DNA of 64,000 nucleotides from Sanderia malayensis (GCA_013076295.1 RQOL01000374.1:248001-312000); one strand, 5' to 3'. Numbered from the stretch's first letter, positions 13,501 to 24,278 are shown. The notes: a model not told the origin generated them from the sequence alone. Numbers and translations are program-made.

Positions 13501-14292
13501 GAGTCTTCGACGAAGGTAGAGGATAGCATGGTTGAAAAATTCAGTCATGAAATAGAAAATATTGAAGACTGAACCTGAACCTTGGTGTTCTTATGCAAAT
13601 TGTACCCCAGAAACAAAGCAATTACCTTCTGCTAAATAGATTCCAACGTCCAAAAAAACTGGCACATCTTTTCCATACAGGACTGGTTCCGATGACCACA
13701 TATCTCCACAGACATTGCAGATCGCATAGTCCTCGAAAATCTCGGGTGTCAATATAAGTTTGTTGAATGCTGAGATGATGTGTAAAAGACTAACTTCTCT
13801 GTTCGCTGTCTCTCTTTGATTATCACGATCACGGCAAAAAGGTATCTGAAGGAAGGATAGGCAATCCGACTCTTCACGCGTTCTTCAATCCTGTTAAGGG
13901 AATTATCCAGAGGGGCAACGATGGAGTTACTGTTGGTAGATGAATCCGAACAGCTCAATAACTCCATGTTTTCATACAGATCCTCATTTTCTATCATCTG
14001 CACCACATGACTCAATTCTATTAGTCGAGCTGAAACCTGCCCGTTTCCTATTGGGATTTTCACGTGGCTGGCCTTCATTAATGTTGGAGCTGGAGCTTGA
14101 ACATTTCGTCTTGGTCCCTAAATTCTTGAAATAGGAAACAGAATTAGTGGTATATTCCTCTTGATTTTCAGATGCTGCCAAGTCTTCTTTTATTTGCCTT
14201 CTCCTTCTTTTTCCTGTATTGATGGTTTTTCGCTTTTCATTTAATCTTCTCAGCCGATTTACGAGCGGATCACCAGAAGGCCCCTCGGCCAT
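10543..14292 (-). CDS. KDZ/HMGXB3-type transposase-like gene, several exons, probably incomplete
   Basis: Exons on the minus strand, by GT/AG and phase: a start exon near 14292 (MAEGPSGDP) that shifts frame near 14085, then 13769-13626, 13267-13126, 12984-12694, 12565-11980 and, separately, 10739-10543. The second has a cysteine pair (ICNVCGDMW). The third has CSNEECHNC then YDGLRDGIINMN. The fourth has CKVCKNHPSVLIMDATSLSFRK, a Cys pair followed by a D-x-T/S-L box. The last reads NEQMNSCLKRIKPSLSYM, like the C-terminus of KDZ (Kyakuja-Dileera-Zisupton) transposases. The CxC-type clusters are known in KDZ transposases and in domesticated HMGXB3. The 586-bp exon ends in a stop at 11980. The link between 11980 and 10739 was not found, so a catalytic exon may be lost or may be hidden there. 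Confidence 0.6.
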
Positions 14293-14579
14293 TATCAATT
14301 TTTGGCCAAGGTGTGCTGCAGTTGACAGATACCTGGAGATGGGGCCTAAAGTTGAGTGAGGCGACAAAAAAATAAACTCCAGGTAATTGTTAACAATATT
14401 AAGATTGTGGCTACAATGTTCAGTCAGCGCATACAATATATCTATAAAATAAGGTTTTACTGAATTTATACTGATTCTATCAGTTATTATAACAAAATAA
14501 TCATAGAAAACAAACAAGTCACCACTGACTTAAAAAAAATCACGAACATGAGCAAACAAAATATGCTGACTCATCAAAT

Positions 14580-14662
14580 ATTATGCTGACACAGCATGCC
14601 GACAATGTCAATTTGGTTGTTGTTGCTGTTGCTGCTGTTGTTGTTGCATGTCTTTCCACGGC
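14580..14662. repeat. Short GTT/GCT-rich simple repeat
   Basis: A run of gttgttgttgctgttgctgc type triplets around 14615-14647, just upstream of the second 290-bp repeat. Nothing else is visible between 14293 and 14697. Confidence 0.6.
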
Positions 14663-14697
14663 CGTGGGAAGACGAAATCCGTTTACAAAAATACCTG

Positions 14698-14986
14698 GCT
14701 TGTTGCCTCGTTGGATGTCAGAGGAAGGTTTCCTTGCTGCGGATTAATATGAGATATCTTTTTTGTGGGATCTGAATGTTATAGTTTGGGTTGGTTATGA
14801 ATTTGTGGTTGTTGAATTCTAGGTCACGAAAAAGAGAGGGAAAGGTTGTTCTAAACATAAAACTTGAAATCTCGTATGCAGAAGGTACTGTTTGTATTTC
14901 TCAATCGAGTCTCAAATTTCATCTATTTTCTTTGGTAGCAAGAAAGAAGCAAGTTTTTAAACTTTTTGGTTCCTTCTAAGATTTTC
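14698..14986 (+). repeat. Direct repeat, copy 2 (about 290 bp)
   Basis: Near-identical to 440-731 and in the same orientation. It again stands upstream of a small coding exon (15079), as copy 1 stands upstream of 851. The direct orientation argues against simple terminal inverted repeats of one DNA transposon and favours a repeated promoter/terminal module or a tandem second element copy. Confidence 0.85.
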
Positions 14987-15078
14987 GATTCCGTTGCAAC
15001 ATTTATCTGTGTCTGCTGTTTCAGTCTAATTCATGGGGTATGCTACTCTTACTGTCCGCAATTTTTTAATTTTAGAGG

Positions 15079-15478
15079 ATGCCACAACCCATCCAACGAC
15101 GACCACAATCAGACCACAAAATTTCGCCAATTCCGAAGGTAAACACACGGTTTAAGCTACTTGATTATTGGGTGTCTACTGCATCTACCATGCCACTGTC
15201 TTGTATTTCCCGTGAAGGCGTTGTAAGTACAGTCAAATCTGCATTGTGCGAACTCGTGTAGCTCAAACTCTATCTCATTCCAACGAAATTCCCCGTCCCC
15301 TCAAGGATCACTAATGACAAATGTTTTTTAAATATTTTCTACTGACTATGCATATATTTTTTTAAATTAACATTGTAATGGCTTATCATTATCATGTTGC
15401 AGTGCTTCCAAACTCAGCGGAGGCATCAAACGTGACAGAGGATGACTTCACTGTAAGGAAAGTTTTGCCTAAAGGTTA
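15079..15478 (+). pseudogene. First exons of an interrupted spliced gene after repeat copy 2
   Basis: An ATG exon begins at 15079 (MPQPIQRRPQ) after a pyrimidine-rich AG and ends at a plausible donor near 15138 (gaag|gtaaac). A second candidate exon follows an AG at about 15403 and runs to about 15474. The product is basic and unrecognised. The gene is then lost in the satellite that starts at 15480. The position after copy 2 of the 290-bp repeat parallels the start of the Ulp1-type gene after copy 1, but the protein is different. Confidence 0.3.
15227..15310 (+). mobile_element. Fragment of a Tigger/pogo-type MITE
   Basis: Begins acagtcaaatctgcattgtgcgaactcg and matches the left half of the complete MITE at 43937-44120, including the stretch cccctcaaggatcac. 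The right half is missing. It lies within the intron of the interrupted gene. Confidence 0.6.
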
Positions 15479-15479
15479 G

Positions 15480-17409
15480 GTTACTTGCTGACTTGGCAAA
15501 AAACTGGGGTCTCCATAAAAAAAACTCTGTTTCTGATAAGGGACTTTATAACACGAAGTTTGATGGCAATTTGGAATTTGAGCTCCAAACTTTTTAACAG
15601 TTTTTGGTTCTCAGAAAAATTTAGTGAATACTGACAAAAAACCACTCCTCTCACTGACAAAAGCCTAGCGGAACAGTGGCTCAGCTTAAGAGACTTCAAA
15701 TTTTATGAAAAAACTTTATTAATGGAAAACTTGGCAAGTCTTCATAACCCAAGCTGTAGAAACTGGAAAGCTACTGGTTTTCAATTAAACATAGTGAGTA
15801 CTGACAAGAAACCAGAGCTCTGCTAAAGAAACACAAATGAAAAGAATAAATGAAAATTTGACTGTGAAAATTTAATGGCTTTCTGTGAACATGACAAGTT
15901 GGAAAACACACGTTTTGCCTATCATGAAGATTACTTGGTGATTTGGCAAAAAACTGGGGTCTCCATAAAAAAACTCTGTTTCTGATAAGGGACTTTATAA
16001 CACGAGGCTTGATGGCAATTTGGGATCTGAGCTCCAAACTTTTTAACAGTTTTTTAGAGTTTTTTAGAATTTAGAGAATAATGACAAAAAAGCACTCCTC
16101 TCACTGACAAAAGCCTAGCGGAACAGTGGCTCAGCTTAAGAGACTAACAATTTTATGAAAAAAATTTATTAATGGACAACTTGGCAAGTCTTCATAACCC
16201 AAGCTGTAGAAACTGAAAGGCTACTGATTTTCAATTAAACCCAGTCAGTACTGACAAGAAACCAGAGCTTTGCTAAAGCAGCACAAATGAAAAGATTAAA
16301 TGAAAATTTCACTGTCAAATTTTAATGACTTTCTGTGAACATGACAAGTTGGAAAACACACGTTTTGCCTATCATGAAGATCACTTGCTGATTTGGTAAA
16401 AAACTGGGGTCTCCTTAAAAAACTGTTTCTCATAAAGGACTTTATAACACAAAGCTTGGTGGCAATTTAGGATCTGAGCTCCAAACTTTGTAACAGTTTT
16501 TTGTTCTCAGATAAATTTAGTGCATACTGACAAAAAAGCACTCCTCTCACTGACAAAAGCCTAGCAGAACAATGGCTCAGCTTAAGAGACTTTAAATTTG
16601 ATGAAAAAAACTTAGTAATGGACAACTCGGCAAGTCTTCATAACCCAAGCTGTAGAAACTGGAAAGCTACTGGTTTTCAATTAAACATAGTGAGTACTGA
16701 CAAGAAACCTGAGCATTACTGAAGCAGCACAAATGAAAAGAATAAATGAAAATTTGACTGTGAAAATTTAATGGCTTTCTGTGAACATGACAAGTTGGAA
16801 AACACACGTTGTGCCTATCATCAAGATTACTTGGTGATTTGGCAAAAAACTGGGGTCTCCATAAAAAAAACTCTGTTTCTGATAAAGGACTTTATAATAC
16901 GAAGCTTGATGGCAATTTAGGATCTGAGCTCCAAACTTTGTAACAGTTTTTTGTTCTCAGATAAATTTAGTGGATACTGACAAAAAAGCACTACTCTCAC
17001 TGACAAAAGCCTAGCGGAACAGTGGCTCAGCTTAAGAGACTTCAAATTTTATGAAAAAAATGTATTAATGGACAACTTGGCAAGTCTTCATAACCCAAGC
17101 TGTAGAAACTGGAAAGCTACTGGTTTTCAGTTAAACATAGTGAGTACTGACAAGAAACCAGAGCTTTGCTAAAGCAGCACAAATGAAAAGAATAAATTAA
17201 ATTTTCACTGAAAATTTAATGGCTTTCTGTAAACATGAAAAGTTGGAAAGCACACGTTTTGCCTATATTTAAGGTTACTTGCTGTCTTGGCAAAAAAACT
17301 GGGGTCTCGATAAAAAACTCTGTTTCTGATAAAGGAACTTATTACACGAAGCTTGATGGCAATTTAGGATCTGAGCTTCAAACTTTGCAACAGTTTTTTG
17401 TTCTCAGAT
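15480..17409 (+). repeat. Satellite, period about 449 bp, left block
   Basis: Units open with ttacttgctgatttggcaaaaaactgg at 15480, 15931, 16380, 16827 and 17275, a spacing of 447-451 bp. The fifth unit is cut at 17409 inside ttctcagat|aaatttag and resumes at 22569. The cut marks the DIRS insertion. No long reading frame runs through the units. Confidence 0.92.
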
Positions 17410-17670
17410 GAGTTAGAAAATTAAACGAGACTTACCTGGAAGTTGAAGTTTGATTGTAATTCTTCTCTACCATCAGCAGGAACGGAAGAATCACATGAGA
17501 AGCGAGCGCATGCGCTACTGGTCATACTTGAAAGTGAGTGACACTGGTATATCATAAGAAATATCAAACCAAATTTATAAGGAAAACATATTATCCCGAT
17601 ATTACGTACCCTAAATCTGAGGTTGTCAGAGGAACGAAGGAATCACTTGGGAGGGATAAGTAAGAGGCGG

Positions 17671-17806
17671 GCATGTGATTCCTCCGTTCCTGCTGATGGT
17701 AGAGAAGAATTACAATCAAACTTCAACTTCCAGGTAAGTTTCGTTTAATTTTCTAATTCTTCTCTAAAATCAGCTACGTCACTTCGTAATCCCATGAGAT
17801 TTCAAA
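17671..17806. repeat. DIRS internal complementary region
   Basis: Contains gttcctgctgatggtagag, the reverse complement of the left terminus, followed by cagctacgtcacttcgtaat, the reverse complement of the right terminus. It sits just past the 3' end of the recombinase gene, the usual place in DIRS elements. Confidence 0.88.
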
Positions 17807-17928
17807 GCCCAGTGTCATAAATAGCACCAGAAAATTGGCGCATTATGTTGTAAAATGATAAGAACTCAGTGAAAACCAAACAGATATTGATGAAATTGAA
17901 AAAGGCTACATTGCTAAACTTGAAAAAC

Positions 17929-19074
17929 TTAACTAGGTGGTTCAGATGATGCGGTTAAAATACGATGTCCAAAATTGTCTTTTTCTACATTTCTGCAATA
18001 GAATTGAGCGAATGTCTTTGCATTAGACCAGCCAGCAGTTTCCCTTATTTTTGGCAGCGATAAACCGGCTTGTTGGGCAGCTGACGTTGAGGCGGCTCGG
18101 CAACTATGAGCGGAAAATGTGCTTGTATCAATGCCAGCAAGTTTGAGAGTTTCCTTTACCCATCTGGCAATGGTGTCTTTAGAAACCGGTTTGTATGGTG
18201 ATTGAAAACTTACAAACAACTGGGTGCTGTCCTTTCTTAAAGGGGCAGTCTTGGAAATATATTCCTTTAGTTTCCTAACAATACACAGGCGGTCGTCATC
18301 TGGGTATGCTAAAATTTCAAGGGGAGCTTGATGTTTACCTGGTTTGGTAGTTTTAAGTGGTTGTTGTATGGTAATACGGAGTCTGTCAGGAAGAATTTGA
18401 ATATATCGAATATCCATAACATGAAGTGTTTGACACTGTTGCCCCGTAAGCAGACACAGAAGGGTAGCTGTAGTGTAAGAGAGCTCCTTAAGGGAAATCG
18501 ATTTCAAGACAGGGAGTTCCTTTAAATAAGATAATAACTGTCCAACATCCCAAATATCAGAATATTTTGGTAGAGATGGCTTAAGGTGGAAAGCACCTTT
18601 CATAAGACGATGAACAAGGGGGTGTTCACCTATGGGAGGGTTGCCTCCCGTTGAAATGTTAGATGAAAGAGCCGATCTGGCAGTATTAATGGCACTGTAG
18701 CCCAGGCCTTCAGTAAATAATGATGTAAGAAATTCAACAACCTGTTCAACAGAACGGTTGTATACTTCAAGGTTATGTGCATAACAAAATTGTTCCCATC
18801 TATTTAAATAAGATTCATATTGTTTTAAGGTACCAGGACGCCATGAAGAGAGGATTAGATTTTGGGCTGAAGAAGACAGACTGCTTGATTTTAGACTTTT
18901 GCTGATAAGCGACATACAATTAGTTGTAGTTTGGAATGGAGAGGATGCTGTTTGTTGGGGTGGTTTGGTAAGGTCAGAAGATCCTTCTTTGGTTTGAGCA
19001 CAATGGGCTTTGATTTCAGCAAAGTTTTTACTACTGGGTACCAGGGCTGTGTTGGCCAGTCTGGAAACACACAA
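17929..19074 (-). CDS. DIRS tyrosine recombinase (YR)
   Basis: An open frame of 381 codons. It would integrate the circular DNA copy of the element. The N-terminal half has the core-binding helices (WRPGTLKQYESYLNRWEQF). The catalytic half has LTGQQCQTLHVMDI, HSCRAAS, a GWSN box and FYCRN with the nucleophilic Tyr. In DIRS recombinases the first box normally carries the first catalytic Arg. Here that position reads Gln (GQQ), so the enzyme may be inactive. The gene overlaps the end of the RT/RNase H frame by about 180 bp, in another frame. The 5' end may lie further in, since the first 50 codons are low in known motifs. Confidence 0.88.
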   Translation of the reverse strand: MCVSRLANTALVPSSKNFAEIKAHCAQTKEGSSDLTKPPQQTASSPFQTTTNCMSLISKSLKSSSLSSSAQNLILSSWRPGTLKQYESYLNRWEQFCYAHNLEVYNRSVEQVVEFLTSLFTEGLGYSAINTARSALSSNISTGGNPPIGEHPLVHRLMKGAFHLKPSLPKYSDIWDVGQLLSYLKELPVLKSISLKELSYTTATLLCLLTGQQCQTLHVMDIRYIQILPDRLRITIQQPLKTTKPGKHQAPLEILAYPDDDRLCIVRKLKEYISKTAPLRKDSTQLFVSFQSPYKPVSKDTIARWVKETLKLAGIDTSTFSAHSCRAASTSAAQQAGLSLPKIRETAGWSNAKTFAQFYCRNVEKDNFGHRILTASSEPPS

Positions 19075-20957
19075 ATTCCTTCCGCTTGATCTCGACTTAT
19101 TTTGCTTAATACCTTGGGAATCAAGCTAAAAGGGGGAAAAGCATAAAAATCATATAAGCTCCAATTTATAGAAAACGCGTCAACTGCATATGCAGAAGAA
19201 TCAGGTTGATAAGACACATATGGTTTTAATTGATAATTTAATCGAGATGCAAAGAGATCTATATTTGGTGTGAAAGAGAGGTTCTCAAAACAACGACTTA
19301 TAACGGTTGAATCGATTTGCCATTCTGCAGATGTTGGCTCCTTGTTTCTAGAAATTTTATCTGCAATAATATTGAGCTTTCCCGGGATGTGGTAGATTGA
19401 TAACCACAGATTACGCTCTATACACCACCCCCATATCGATTTGCAAATGTCATCACAATCCTTTGAATGACTAGTGCCCATATTCCTTAACACCATGACG
19501 GCTGTAGTGTTATCTGACATTACTCAAACGTGTAATGTGTTCTTATCATAAAGCAAGGCCTTTAAGCCAAATGAGATCGCTAACATCTCAAGGTAATTTA
19601 TGTGAAACTTTTGTTCGTCTTGAGACCAAAGTCCTCCTGCTGTGACGTTGTCACAAACGGCCCCCCAACCAATATTAGAGGCATCTGTTTCAATAACCAC
19701 ATTTGGCTCAGTTTCTATTATGTGTTTAAATGAATTTGCGGCATTTTCTACCCACCAATTAATCTCCTCACACTCTTCCTTGGCGATCAACATTTTCTTT
19801 TCGAAATTGCCATAATTTGTTTTTAAGGCTAATATTTTGGCCCTTTCGAGACGTCGAAAATAAAGGGGGCCAAATTGAACACCGGGGCAAAAGGAAATAA
19901 ACTTCCCTAAGAGTTTGGCGATGGTTCGAATTGTAATTAGATCGCTTGCAAGCACAGCATTGCATAAGCCTCTCAAGGATTCCACCTTATCTTCAGGAGG
20001 GCGGACTGTCATTAACTCCGAGTTAAGGATAAATCCCAACATTCTTAGCTCTTTTGATGGTGTAAATGCTGATTTGGAGGGGTGAATTATGAATCCTAAG
20101 TTTGTGAATAATACCATGGTATCAATTACTGCACGGTTACATGCCTCTAAAGTATTTGCTTGGATATAGATATCATCTAAATATGCAGTAACAATGTGCC
20201 CTTTCTTATGCAACATGGTTAAAGCCGGCTTAAGAAGCTTTGTAAATATTCGTGGGCAACATGACAGACCATTAGGAAAACATGTGTATCGATATAAGAT
20301 TTCATTGAATCGAAAGCAAAGGTATTTTCTGTGTTGCGGATCCACTGGAATGCTATAATAAGCATCTTTTAAGTCTAGAGACGCCATAAAGCAATTTTTT
20401 GTCATGAGCTGCGTGATGGTGTGTAAGGTATCCATTTTAAAATGGTGATATACAACGTGGTGATTAAATTCTTTCAAATTTAATATCATGCGAAAAGTTC
20501 CGTCAGGTTTGGGGACAATAAATATAGGGGAGATAACTTGCCCAGGTTCCGGGGTCGTGATTTCTAAGACACCCTTTTTTAACAAAGCTATAATTTCAGC
20601 GTTTATAATTTGGCTTTCTTTTGGGGAAAATGTTCGCTTCTTGTCTTCCAGTGGACTAGGGGGGCTGTCAAGCTCAATTTTAGCTCCAGCAACCGCAGAA
20701 AGTATTTCTGGGTCGTTGGTAAGGCAGTGCCAAGCTGGGATAAATGTTGCAACTTTCCCGGCATTAAAATTATCACATTGGAACTGAAAAAGTCTTTTAA
20801 TCTTAGGAATTAAAATAGAAAATTCACTTACAGAATAAACATTATCCATTTCTCTTAAAATTGCTTCTGTTGCGGATTTTGTCTTTTCTGCTGAGGAGGG
20901 GGTCGGCGACTGAAGTAAGGTTTTTTCCGAAAAGGTGGGTTTTGGGGGCCTTTCCAC
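18891..20957 (-). pseudogene. DIRS reverse transcriptase - RNase H - DAM-like polyprotein, one in-frame stop
   Basis: Two adjacent segments in one frame, 20957-19524 and 19520-18891, are separated by a single TGA at 19524-19526. The first has the RT fingers and palm (MASLDLKDAYYSIP, CFPNGLSCCPRIF, AYLDDIYIQA with the YLDD-type active site) and the start of RNase H (VIETDASNIGWG, INYLEMLAI). The second carries on with the RNase H box MSDNTTAV and then the DIRS C-terminal region (FYAFPPFSLIPKVL, PDWPTQPWYP), often described as a DAM-like methyltransferase domain. The start at 20957 overlaps the gag-like frame by about 100 bp. The stop falls inside RNase H and would remove its last part. Confidence 0.9.
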
Positions 20958-22156
20958 AAAAAATCATTTTGTGGACGTCTTGTTGGATGTCGGTATGGAT
21001 GCATCCGATTTGAGCTGGTAAATGAGGTTTGCGCTTTTTGACCTCCAGGGGATTTAAGGGCACGACCAATTTTGCGTGATTCATCGATATCTTTGACCAT
21101 TTTTCCAAAGTCCTCCCCAAAAAGGAATGGGCTGTGAGGTTCTGCGTCAGTGTTTGAGCATAATGACTGGTATTCAGGTTTAAGGGTGGACTTGAGGGAA
21201 GCTCTGCGTAGTGAGGAGAGGCTCGCAGTTGCGTGACCGAGGAGAGCTAAAGCGTCAACATTTGCAGATACGTGTTTGTTGATAGCATCATTATTCAAGT
21301 TTGCTTTGGTAAGCAGAAAATCTGTCGTATTAAGCGAAATGATGGCTATCTTTTGAAGTGTCTGCTGTAAGTTAGCTAGACGAAGATCGTATTGCTTTTT
21401 ATCCACTCGCAGATTCACCCATGCTTCCTTGTTGACTTTCACAGGAAAAAGTGCCTCACAGTTACCGGGTCGCAGATATTTATTCAAAATTGGTGTCAGT
21501 TTTTCTTGAGAAAGAAGTTTTCCCAAACGAGAGTTGACAATTTCAGCTAGTTTCGGGCTAACATCATCTGAGACGTCGGACGGGGATTCTAGAGCTTGGG
21601 CTAATGTATCTAGAATGCCCTGTATGTCATTAATCTCCTTAGAATTCTTGTTCGATAGCAAATCTGCTACTGCAGCATCAAGGGGAACTTCCGAAGAAAC
21701 TTCTTCTCCCTCAGAATCACTTGCATGAATGCTGAGAGCATCATCTGCGGTATTATCCTTGAATTTTGAGCTCAGTGCAGGTCCTAAGCGTTGCTTTCCA
21801 CGCGAAAATCCGGTGGATGTTTCAGGAATTTCCTGATTATCAAACATGTGGCTGTTAGTCTGACTAATATTTTGTCCGGTGGACATATCAAACTGCCTGG
21901 TAGGCGTTTCGGAATGCCTGTAAGGCGTATCAGGATGCCCGGTGGGCCAATGGGAAATTGATCGTTGATCATCAGCTGGGTTGTCTAAATCAGTTTTGTC
22001 TGATGTTAGTTTAAGCAACAGCTGCGACATTACTTGCAAGTTATCATTAATATTGCTTAAAGTTTTACCAAGGGTAGCAGGGCTCGTATTTGACGTGTTA
22101 ACGGGTTCTACTTCAGTCACCTCCCCAGAAGGGGTTTCCGACGATGGAGGGTCCAT
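20855..22156 (-). CDS. DIRS gag-like protein
   Basis: An intact frame of 433 codons, first gene of the DIRS element. The N-terminal third is acidic and rich in Ser/Thr/Pro. The middle has the conserved helical block of DIRS ORF1 (YLRPGNCEALFPVKVNKEAW, then QYDLRLANLQQTLQKI). The tail is basic and rich in Pro, Arg and Gln, suitable for RNA binding. Gag-like proteins package the element RNA. The next gene overlaps the end in another frame. No CCHC zinc knuckle was seen, which is usual for DIRS. Confidence 0.82.
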   Translation of the reverse strand: MDPPSSETPSGEVTEVEPVNTSNTSPATLGKTLSNINDNLQVMSQLLLKLTSDKTDLDNPADDQRSISHWPTGHPDTPYRHSETPTRQFDMSTGQNISQTNSHMFDNQEIPETSTGFSRGKQRLGPALSSKFKDNTADDALSIHASDSEGEEVSSEVPLDAAVADLLSNKNSKEINDIQGILDTLAQALESPSDVSDDVSPKLAEIVNSRLGKLLSQEKLTPILNKYLRPGNCEALFPVKVNKEAWVNLRVDKKQYDLRLANLQQTLQKIAIISLNTTDFLLTKANLNNDAINKHVSANVDALALLGHATASLSSLRRASLKSTLKPEYQSLCSNTDAEPHSPFLFGEDFGKMVKDIDESRKIGRALKSPGGQKAQTSFTSSNRMHPYRHPTRRPQNDFLWKGPQNPPFRKKPYFSRRPPPQQKRQNPQQKQF

Positions 22157-22568
22157 TTTTTAGAATTTAATTCAACTGAAATTTACCCGAAAGAACTTAT
22201 ATTTCATTTAAGTTAATGTTTTCTTAATATATGTATCCATAATGTATCTCAAGTATCAATTTAGTAACAACGAACTAAAGATCAAATGATATTTTACGAA
22301 AGGATAAAACAAAATGTGTGGGTACTTACAAACTCAAAACTAGTGAAAAATGGAATGTTGAAATAACCAGAATAACTGTAACCAATTCTTACAATCGATC
22401 AGCAAGAAATTCGAATATCGTGAGTACTATTGAAAGTTAGTTGAGCGGTATTTCTCGGACGATAGAAAAAACGTGATTGATGCCAGTAACGTATGATTCG
22501 CAATGACCAGTAGCGCATGCGCTCGCTTCTCATGGGATTACGAAGTGACGTAGCTGATTGTAGAGAAG

Positions 22569-22935
22569 AATTTAGTGTATACTGACAAAAAACCACTCCT
22601 CTCACTGACAAAGCCTAGCGGAACAGTGGCTCAGCTTAAGAGACTTTAAATTTTATGAAAAAAAATTATCAATGGACAACTTGGGATGTCTTCATAACCC
22701 AAGCTGTAGAAACTGGAAAGGTACTGGTTTTCAATTAAACATAGTGAGTACTGACAAGAAACCAGGGCTTTGCTAAAGCAGCACAAATGAAAAGAATAAA
22801 TGAAAATTTGACTGAAAGTTTAATGGCTTTCCGTGAACATGACCAATTGGAAAACACCCGTTTTGCCTATCATGAAGATTACTTGCTGATTTGGCAAAAA
22901 ACTGGGGTCTCCATAAAAAAAACTCTATTTCTGAT
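22569..22935 (+). repeat. 449-bp satellite, right block
   Basis: Resumes at aatttagtgtatactgac exactly where the left block stops, completes the interrupted unit, and has the start of another unit at 22879 before losing similarity near 22935. Confidence 0.88.
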
Positions 22936-23066
22936 TAACGACGCAACACATAGGAAAGTCATGTTTTAAAACGGAAGACATGTTGGTAAAAAGACGTCGA
23001 GCACAAGAAATTTGAAGTGCTAAATAAAAAAGAGTGATAAATAAGAGATGAAAAGAACGAGAAAGA

Positions 23067-23273
23067 ATGAGGGAGTCAGATATGGAACGAAAGAAAATAC
23101 GAGATATAGATGTGCAGTTAGCCAAGTTAAGATGGCGTAAGGAGTATGAGATGGCAAAAATAATGTCCATCGAAGGTTATGAAACAGATAAATTGCGATG
23201 TGTAGAAGAGCAAATTGAGAAGTTAAAAAACCGTTGTCAAGTTGCATTTGGTGAATTAATAAAAAACAGTTAG
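23067..23273 (+). pseudogene. Coiled-coil fragment upstream of the TRAF-like gene
   Basis: Sixty-eight codons, strongly charged and heptad-like (RKKIRDIDVQLAKLRWRKEY). No domain is recognised. It lies about 250 bp before the coiled coil and MATH region at 23525 and could be the decayed 5' part of the same gene, since TRAF proteins place a coiled coil before the MATH domain. Several stops separate the two. The stretch 22936-23524 contains nothing else I can name. Confidence 0.3.
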
Positions 23274-23524
23274 ATAAAATAGTTAAAAAGGATGAAGAAG
23301 AGGAAATAAACTAATTGATCAAGATGGAGTGTCCAGACTTATTAAGTTTAATGAGCGATGACATAATAAGAAATCTTAATCGACAAATTGAAAACTTGGT
23401 ATGGCAGCGAGATGTTTAACAAGCTAGCTTTCCGGTCACTGGAAAAGTCGGCCTGCCTAACGGGGTGTACGAGAACATAAAAGAAGTAAAAGAGTGAACA
23501 GAACCTGTTAAAAACGATAATGAG

Positions 23525-24167
23525 ATGTTGAATGAGTTATTGGAGCAGATGAGTAGTATATCGATGAAAGTTGAAGACATAGAGAAAGAAAGAAAGAAGG
23601 AGAAGTCGGTTCAATATGATTTGAATATGATGTATGAATTGCGGGATGAACAAAGAGCATTAGATTAAAGATTGTTGGTACAAGAAACAAGACTATTGAC
23701 TTTAGAAGAGACAGGAGCAGAGAACGGACGATTGATATGGAAGATAGAGAATTTGACAGAAGAGCGAAGTAAAGCAATTAGATATGGCAATTCATTGTTT
23801 AGTCCGACATTTTTAACCGATAAGTTTGGATATAAAATGGGAATGAGACTTTATTTGAACGGGGATGGGATAGGACATGGAAATAGCGTGAGCCTATATA
23901 TTGTTGTTTATAAAGGAGAATTTGACGATAAATTGGAATGGCCTATGCTAAAGAAAATTAACTTTAAGATAATAAATCAGAGTGACAAGAAAAAAGTGAA
24001 GAGCAGTGTTTTATTACAAAATCAGTTGTAGGCGCATCGTATGAGGAACCTAAAAGCTTTAAAAATATAGCCCACGGTTTAGCGCAAATGTTGAGTTTGA
24101 AAACTTTGACGAAAGAACCCGGATTTGTTAAGGATAATCAAATGTTTATAGAGTGCACAGTAGAATA
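23525..24167 (+). pseudogene. TRAF-like coiled coil plus MATH domain, broken
   Basis: The frame starting at 23525 gives a coiled coil, has one in-frame TAA near 23666, and then reads a TRAF-type MATH domain: NGRLIWKIENL, SPTFLTDKFGYKMGMRLYLN, GHGNSVSLYIVVYKGEFDD, LEWPMLKKINFKI. A frameshift near 24000-24031 moves the end of the domain (KSFKNIAHGLAQM, FVKDNQMFIECTVE) into the next frame, stopping at 24165-24167. MATH domains of TRAF adaptors bind TNF-receptor-family tails and other signalling partners. The gene has no introns and shares the AT-rich, compact style of the provirus to its right. It may therefore be captured viral cargo rather than a host exon set. The link to the provirus is an inference. 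Confidence 0.72.
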
Positions 24168-24278
24168 GACGAATATATGGTATCAAATTAAGTTTAATTA
24201 AAAAAATGCAAATTCTATGTAAAATATTAAAGCTTTGTATATAAAATATATGAAAAAAAAGTAAAAATTTAAAAGTGG

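Larger units (their letters stand above)
17410..22568 (-). mobile_element. DIRS-type retrotransposon, nearly complete
   Basis: The element lies on the minus strand inside one 449-bp satellite unit, with no evident target duplication, as expected for DIRS. Gene order on its own strand is gag-like (22156-20855), RT/RNase H (20957-18891) and tyrosine recombinase (19074-17929). The left end 17450-17540 and the right end 22500-22568 are inverted repeats sharing gcgagcgcatgcgctactgg. The internal segment 17671-17806 is complementary to both ends: its first half to 17410-17500, its second half to 22530-22568. This is the DIRS internal complementary region used to circularise the cDNA. Boundaries are good to about 3 bp. 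Confidence 0.92.
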
